Part shown: piece after piece, positions 21,424 to 25,272 of the stretch
Position numbering within the stretch: position 1 is the first letter of the stretch
Layout: every line of letters begins with the position of its first letter
Assembly (NCBI GenBank): GCA_964556145.1
Contig: CAZKVD010000019.1
Location: forward strand, 1 to 25,272
Origin: F1-20-MAGs119 sp964556145
Lineage (GTDB): Bacteria > Actinomycetota > Acidimicrobiia > Acidimicrobiales > Ilumatobacteraceae
Length of the DNA: 25,272 nt
Direction: 5' to 3'
Program-made: the position numbers and the translations under genes
Notes under the pieces: generated by a model
What the model saw: only the letters and a program-made list of their open reading frames with translations
What the model was told of the DNA's origin: nothing
The model's database searches: none

Positions 21424-24098
21424 TGGTCGCCTCGGTACTCGCAGCGGGCGGCGGATCCGGCCTCGATGTCGGCCGCATCCTTCTCGAACTCGCACTCATT
21501 CTCGGCGCAGCAAAACTTGTAGCCGAACTCGCCGAGCGCATCGGCGTACCCGCGGTGCTCGGTGAGATCCTCGCCGGCATCATCATCGGCCCGTCGGCAC
21601 TCGGTCTCGTGTCGCCGTCTGATTCCCTGTTCCTGCTGGCCGAACTCGGCGCGATCCTCCTCCTCATGCAGGTCGGCATGGAGATCGACGTCGCCGAACT
21701 GCGCAGCGTCGGCCGCTCGGCAATCACCGTCGCTCTCATCGGAGTGAGTTTGCCCCTCATTCTCGGGTCGGCGACCGGACTCGCCCTCGGCGAAAGCGGC
21801 AACACCGCGCTTTTCATCGGCGCAACTTTGACAGCGACGAGCGTCGGAATCACCGCGCGCGTGTTCGGCGACCTGCGGGCATTGTCGACCAAAGAGGCCA
21901 GGGTCGTACTCGGCGCCGCTGTTGCCGATGACGTACTCGGGCTCATCATTCTCACCATCGTCACCCGCATCGTTGAAGAAGGAACGATCGGCGTCGGAAC
22001 CATCGCGACCACTTCGCTCACCGCCTTTGCATTTCTCGGAATTGCGTCGTTCGTCGGATTCACCGCGGTACCGAAAGTGATCGGATTCGCTCTGGAAAAG
22101 GCAGCTTCACCGGCCGCCGTTTCGGTTGTTGCCATCGGTGTTGCGCTTGCTTTTTCGGGAATCGCCGATGCGTCGAAACTGGCGCCGATCATCGGCGCAT
22201 TCGTTGCCGGCGCGGCTCTCGGGAAAGCGCCGGCTCACGAGCGCATCGCCCGCGACGTATCCGCCGTCGCCGCGTTGTTCGTTCCGATCTTCTTCCTTCA
22301 AATCGGCATCGAGACAGACATTGCATCGATGGCAAAGCCGAAGGTGCTCGGCATCGCCGGCATTCTCATCGTTGTCGCGGTCGTCACCAAGGTGGTCGCC
22401 GGCTGGGGCGCCGGTCGCAACGGAGGCGACAGGCTCCTCATCGGCCTCGGAATGATGCCCCGAGGCGAAGTCGGCTTGATCTTCGCAACGATAGGAATGG
22501 GTGTCGGCGTGTTCAACGACGACCTTCACGCCGCTCTCGTCCTCGTCGTGCTCGCGACCACCGTCATGAGCCCCGCAGCCTTGCGCTGGCGCATCAATTC
22601 AAAGGGGCCCGGCGACGTCGACTTCGACCTCGACGCCGAGACCGAACCCCACGGTGGATGGTTGAAGCTCGAATCCGGGCGCATCGTTCTGGCGGCACAT
22701 CCGCCGGTGTCGGCAACACCCGACGTGCTGCTGTCAGCGTCACTGCTCGCCAACGCCAACAAGCCTTCGGACTCGCTCCTCGATTGGGTTGCCGAGCGCC
22801 GCAACCGCGACGTCACGTGGGACCGCGCGGCAACGACAAAGCTGCTCGAGGTGTTGCGACACGGCACGCCGCGGTCATGGCGCCTGCTCGAGGTGTCGGG
22901 GCTCTTCGAACGCACGATTCCCGAAATTGCGTCGGCGATCCGCGACAGGGCGAGTGATGTATCCGAACTCGATCCAACCAACGTTCTGCGTTTCCCGACG
23001 GTTGAAACACTGCGTGACGCAACCGCAGTCGCGAGTTCGCAGAGCGACACGCTTCTTCTCGCCGCGTTCCTCGCCGACATCGATGTGCGGCCCGAAACGA
23101 TCACATCAATCCTTCGCGCGCTCGACATCGATCTGCTCATCGCAGGTGAGGTCGAAGACCTGCTGAACGGTGCCCGCATTCTCCGCGCATCGGTGGAGCA
23201 CGAACCTCACAGGGTCGATGAAAAGATGCTCCGCGACATCGCGCACGGCCTGCGCCGGCCCGGCATCGTCGAACGCAGCAGGTTGCTGGCCGACGCAATC
23301 GGCGGCCTCGAGCCCTGGCAACACGCGGCGATGATCGACATCACGATCGGGGTTCAAAGTCTCCTCGCCCATCCCGAGCTGCTCGACGGCGTCGACGACT
23401 CGCTTGCCGACATGCGCCGACGTCAGGCGCGCGACCTCACCGACGACCCGGCACTCATCGACCGCATCACCCATGCCCCCACGACGTACGTCCTCGCCCA
23501 CGAACCCGCAATGCTGCTCGAACACGCCCGCCTCATCGAACCCGCACCCCACGGAAAGAATGTCCGCGTCAGCGTCCAACCAACGGCGATTCCCGGCCAC
23601 TACATGATCAACGTCGCGTGCAGCAATCGCCGCGGGCTTCTTTCCCGACTGTCGGGCGCGTTCACCGATGCGGGCTACTCGGTCGTCTCGGCGAGCCTCG
23701 CAACATGGCCCGACGATTCGGTTCTCGACACGTTCGTCGTCAGCGCCGACACACCGCCCGAACCCGTCGCACTCGGAAACCTGCTCACCTCTGCCCAGCG
23801 CGGACGCCTCCGCCCGAGGCGGATTGATGGCGAGGCCGTCCAAGTCGCCGTCGACAATTCGATTCATCCCTGGCATTCGGTGCTCCGCATCGCCGGTCGC
23901 GACCGCCTCGGACTTCTCGCGGCCGTCAGTTACGCACTCAGCGAGGTCGGTGTGGTCGTGCACCATGCAGTCGTCCAGACGCGCGAGGGCATGGTCGACG
24001 ACTCATTCGAAATCTCCGACAGGGTCGGACGAAAGATCAGCGACGAGGTCGCTGACAAGATTTCACGGGTCGTGGCGAAGCTGTCGAATCCGGCCTGA
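21423..24098 (+). CDS. CPA2 Na+/H+ antiporter fused to a GlnD-like C-terminal half (HD-like region and two ACT domains)
   Basis: 891 residues. Residues about 15-388 form a CPA2 antiporter: many helices, the ion-binding pair Asp169-Asp170 in AVADDVLGLI, VPIFFLQIGIETD (287-299) and MMPRGEVGLIF (344-354). Instead of the usual TrkA-N or USP tail comes a soluble part of about 500 residues. From about 484 it resembles GlnD: RLLEVSGLFERTIPEIASAI at 487-506, DTLLLAAFLADID at 542-554 where GlnD has LLxALLHDIGKG, and YVLAHEPAMLLEHARLI at 689-705. Two ACT domains follow (about 723-800; about 815-888, with DRLGLLAAVSYALSEVG). The GlnD nucleotidyltransferase domain is absent and the HD doublet is replaced by AlaAsp. 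PII and AmtB follow, so a nitrogen-responsive antiporter is inferred. GTG 21420 is an alternative start. Confidence 0.83.
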   Translation: MVASVLAAGGGSGLDVGRILLELALILGAAKLVAELAERIGVPAVLGEILAGIIIGPSALGLVSPSDSLFLLAELGAILLLMQVGMEIDVAELRSVGRSAITVALIGVSLPLILGSATGLALGESGNTALFIGATLTATSVGITARVFGDLRALSTKEARVVLGAAVADDVLGLIILTIVTRIVEEGTIGVGTIATTSLTAFAFLGIASFVGFTAVPKVIGFALEKAASPAAVSVVAIGVALAFSGIADASKLAPIIGAFVAGAALGKAPAHERIARDVSAVAALFVPIFFLQIGIETDIASMAKPKVLGIAGILIVVAVVTKVVAGWGAGRNGGDRLLIGLGMMPRGEVGLIFATIGMGVGVFNDDLHAALVLVVLATTVMSPAALRWRINSKGPGDVDFDLDAETEPHGGWLKLESGRIVLAAHPPVSATPDVLLSASLLANANKPSDSLLDWVAERRNRDVTWDRAATTKLLEVLRHGTPRSWRLLEVSGLFERTIPEIASAIRDRASDVSELDPTNVLRFPTVETLRDATAVASSQSDTLLLAAFLADIDVRPETITSILRALDIDLLIAGEVEDLLNGARILRASVEHEPHRVDEKMLRDIAHGLRRPGIVERSRLLADAIGGLEPWQHAAMIDITIGVQSLLAHPELLDGVDDSLADMRRRQARDLTDDPALIDRITHAPTTYVLAHEPAMLLEHARLIEPAPHGKNVRVSVQPTAIPGHYMINVACSNRRGLLSRLSGAFTDAGYSVVSASLATWPDDSVLDTFVVSADTPPEPVALGNLLTSAQRGRLRPRRIDGEAVQVAVDNSIHPWHSVLRIAGRDRLGLLAAVSYALSEVGVVVHHAVVQTREGMVDDSFEISDRVGRKISDEVADKISRVVAKLSNPA

Positions 24099-24136
24099 AC
24101 CGGCCCGAAACACGGCGTTCACGCGACGACGAATTC

Positions 24137-24174
24137 GCCACGTTGCCGAAACAATCACGCGACGTCCGCGAAAT
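24137..24174 (+). promoter_or_regulatory. GlnR-type operator before glnB
   Basis: Four pentamers at exact 11-base intervals: GCCAC (24137), GAAAC (24148), GCGAC (24159) and GAAAT (24170). They follow the alternating pattern GTnAC-n6-GAAAC of actinobacterial GlnR sites, with C replacing T at position two of both a-sites. A further ACGAC at 24126 keeps the period. The 177-base gap between the fusion gene and glnB holds this array, a -10 candidate and an untranslated leader. GlnR is the known nitrogen regulator of amtB-glnK operons in Streptomyces and Mycobacterium. Confidence 0.6.
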
Positions 24175-24184
24175 CTTCGTCCCG

Positions 24185-24190
24185 TACGTT
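24185..24190 (+). promoter_or_regulatory. candidate -10 for the glnB-amtB operon
   Basis: TACGTT fits TAnnnT and starts ten bases after the GlnR-like array. Transcription near 24197 would give a leader of about 80 bases to GTG 24276. No clear -35 is seen, as expected at an activator-dependent promoter. Confidence 0.4.
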
Positions 24191-24275
24191 CTCTCCATCC
24201 CCGACCGGGGTGCAACTTCGCGGTCAATGGCGACACGACTGGTTGCTCACATCGAGAAACGAACAGGAGACAGCA

Positions 24276-24614
24276 GTGAAGCTCATCACCGCAATCGTCA
24301 AGCCGTTCAAACTCGACGACGTGAAGGACGCACTGAAGACGATCGGCATCCAGGGGATGACCGTGTCGGAGGTACGTGGATTCGGTCGTCAGGGTGGACA
24401 CAGCGAGACCTACCGCGGAGCGGAATACAAGATCGAATTCGTACCGAAGGTGCGCGTTGAACTCGTCGTTGACGATGCCGACGTCGACAAGGCCATTTCG
24501 GCAATCCGCAACGCAGCGAACACAGGAAAAATCGGCGATGGAAAGGTTTGGATCACAAGTGTCGAAAAGCTCGTGCGCATTCGCACCGGAGAGGAGGGTC
24601 GCGATGCGATCTGA
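24276..24614 (+). CDS. glnB: nitrogen regulatory protein PII (GlnB/GlnK)
   Basis: 112 residues, the standard size. Trimeric signal protein that reads ATP/ADP and 2-oxoglutarate and controls AmtB and other nitrogen targets. The first signature YRGAEY ends at Tyr51, the T-loop residue that is uridylylated in proteobacteria and adenylylated in several Actinobacteria. The second, TGKIGDGKVWI (83-93), forms the nucleotide site. GTG 24276 is chosen over upstream starts because KLITAIVKPFKLDDV begins there and AGGAGA (24265-24270) lies five bases ahead. It overlaps amtB by 11 bases, so it would be called glnK by context. A complete GlnD that could modify Tyr51 is not in the window, but may lie downstream. 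Confidence 0.96.
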   Translation: MKLITAIVKPFKLDDVKDALKTIGIQGMTVSEVRGFGRQGGHSETYRGAEYKIEFVPKVRVELVVDDADVDKAISAIRNAANTGKIGDGKVWITSVEKLVRIRTGEEGRDAI

Positions 24615-25272
24615 TCTCGAACTCTCACCAGGCCGACGCTGGGCAAAGCGTCTCCTCATCGCCACCACGATTTCGACCGGGGCGGTCATCGCAGCCGGGG
24701 GCGTGGCAACGCTTGCTGCCGACGAATTCGATGCCGAGGCAGCGGTGACCACACTCGGTACCCAGACGAACCTGTTGTGGGTCGTCATCGGTGCGATGCT
24801 CGTCATCTTCATGCAGGCGGGCTTTGCACTCGTCGAAACCGGTTTCTGCCGGGCCAAGCACGCCGCCCACGTCGTCAGCACGAACTTCGCGATCTTCGGT
24901 CTCGGGTTCATCGGCTTCTTCTTCGTCGGCTTCCCGCTCGCCTTCGGCGGATTCTCCTATTCCGCGTTCGGCATGGATCAGCCCGTTGGCGATGCGCTGC
25001 TCGGCAGCGGCAACTGGGTGTTCCTGTGGAAGGGCGGCTGGGCCTTGTCCGGTGGCGGAATGACGCCGGCGGTACTCGGCTTCTTCCTCTACATGGTCGC
25101 CTTCATGGACACCGTCGCGACGATTCCCACGGGATCGATGGCCGAACGCTGGAAGTGGAATTCGTTCGTGATCTGGGGACTCTTTGCAGGTGCGGTGTAC
25201 TACCCACTCTTCGCGGCGTGGACCTGGGGCGGTGGCTGGCTCGCCAAGACATGGGACACCATGTCGCTCGGT
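24604..25272 (+). CDS. amtB: ammonium transporter Amt, 3' end outside window
   Basis: Partial; 223 codons are visible and the frame is open to the edge. It is a trimeric inner-membrane channel for ammonium that PII blocks by inserting its T-loop. A signal-like hydrophobic N-terminus (about 16-39) is followed by LWVVIGAMLVIFMQAGFAL, the first true membrane helix and a family hallmark, then ETGFCRAKHAAHVVSTNF. Further on, VAFMDTVATIPTGSMAERWKW corresponds to the conserved GAxAER region, and YYPLFAAWTWGGGWL precedes the DFAG block expected after the edge. The pore histidines are not yet reached. A strong GGAGG lies about six bases ahead of ATG 24604, inside the end of glnB, giving an 11-base overlap. 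Confidence 0.94.
   Translation, partial: MRSDLELSPGRRWAKRLLIATTISTGAVIAAGGVATLAADEFDAEAAVTTLGTQTNLLWVVIGAMLVIFMQAGFALVETGFCRAKHAAHVVSTNFAIFGLGFIGFFFVGFPLAFGGFSYSAFGMDQPVGDALLGSGNWVFLWKGGWALSGGGMTPAVLGFFLYMVAFMDTVATIPTGSMAERWKWNSFVIWGLFAGAVYYPLFAAWTWGGGWLAKTWDTMSLG

Noticed and set aside
22704..24098. Possibility that the antiporter tail is a TrkA-N/TrkA-C or universal-stress domain
   Set aside because: No GxGxxG nucleotide motif or USP ATP-loop is seen; the tail ends in two ACT repeats with the DRxGLL motif and GlnD-like blocks before them.
24199..24210. Small GC stem in the glnB leader (CCCC/GGGG)
   Set aside because: Only four pairs with a four-base loop; too common by chance at this GC content to call a riboswitch or attenuator.
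24248..24260. A further GlnR-like pair near the glnB ribosome site (CTCAC and GAAAC)
   Set aside because: The spacer is five bases instead of six and it breaks the 11-base period of the array upstream.
1..25272. CRISPR arrays, insertion sequences, prophage genes, attachment sites
   Set aside because: No direct-repeat arrays, transposase motifs, terminal inverted repeats, integrases or tRNA-end duplications were noticed while reading both strands.

Overview
The window looks like a gene-dense, GC-rich actinobacterial chromosome segment, most plausibly from an Acidimicrobiia-like aquatic lineage. This is inferred from an F420-type LLM enzyme of the MSMEG_3544 kind, a GlnR-style operator, apparently leaderless promoters and very tight packing; taxonomy was not tested. 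No insertion sequences, phage genes, CRISPR arrays, rRNA or broken genes were seen. No stretch longer than about 180 bases lacks a gene or RNA. Three convergent pairs end within 9 bases of each other or closer, two of them with abutting or overlapping stop codons.

Layout. 1-2116 (minus): an MFS transporter, mscL and an SGNH-type lipoprotein cut by the window edge. 2180-3625 (plus): an amidase. 3626-4411 (minus): a short-chain dehydrogenase. 4410-6719 (plus): an alpha/beta hydrolase, an LLM/F420 oxidoreductase and a secreted SGNH protein, all overlapping. 6688-8016 (minus): uppP and a SnoaL-like protein. 8038-10370 (minus): gltX, a DUF218 protein, tRNA-Gln(CTG) and tRNA-Glu(CTC). 10415-10777 (plus): a DUF2237 protein. 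10774-13772 (minus): argS and lysA, translationally coupled. 13864-15176 (plus): tRNA-Arg(CCG) and a cytochrome P450. 15186-17702 (minus): znuA-znuB-znuC behind a 7-1-7 palindrome that looks like a Zur box. 17734-18201 (minus): ogt. 18267-19775 (plus): a 14-helix-type DHA2 MFS exporter. 19785-21026 (minus): an acyl-CoA dehydrogenase. 21145-25272 (plus): a nitrogen-linked cluster.

The most interesting region is 21084-25272. A stand-alone OmpR/GlnR-type winged-helix protein is coupled (TGATG) to an 891-residue protein. That protein joins a CPA2 Na+/H+ antiporter to what looks like the C-terminal half of GlnD: a degenerate HD-like region without its HD doublet, followed by two ACT domains. GlnB (PII) with Tyr51 and an AmtB-type ammonium transporter follow directly. 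Both apparent promoters of the cluster (before the winged-helix gene and before glnB) carry four 5-base half-sites ending mostly in AC, spaced 11 bases apart, and both arrays end exactly 10 bases before a TAnnnT -10 element. The glnB array fits the GlnR operator pattern. The working hypothesis is a nitrogen-status-controlled ion antiporter, with the GlnD-like ACT domains sensing glutamine or another amino acid and the whole locus sharing one regulator.
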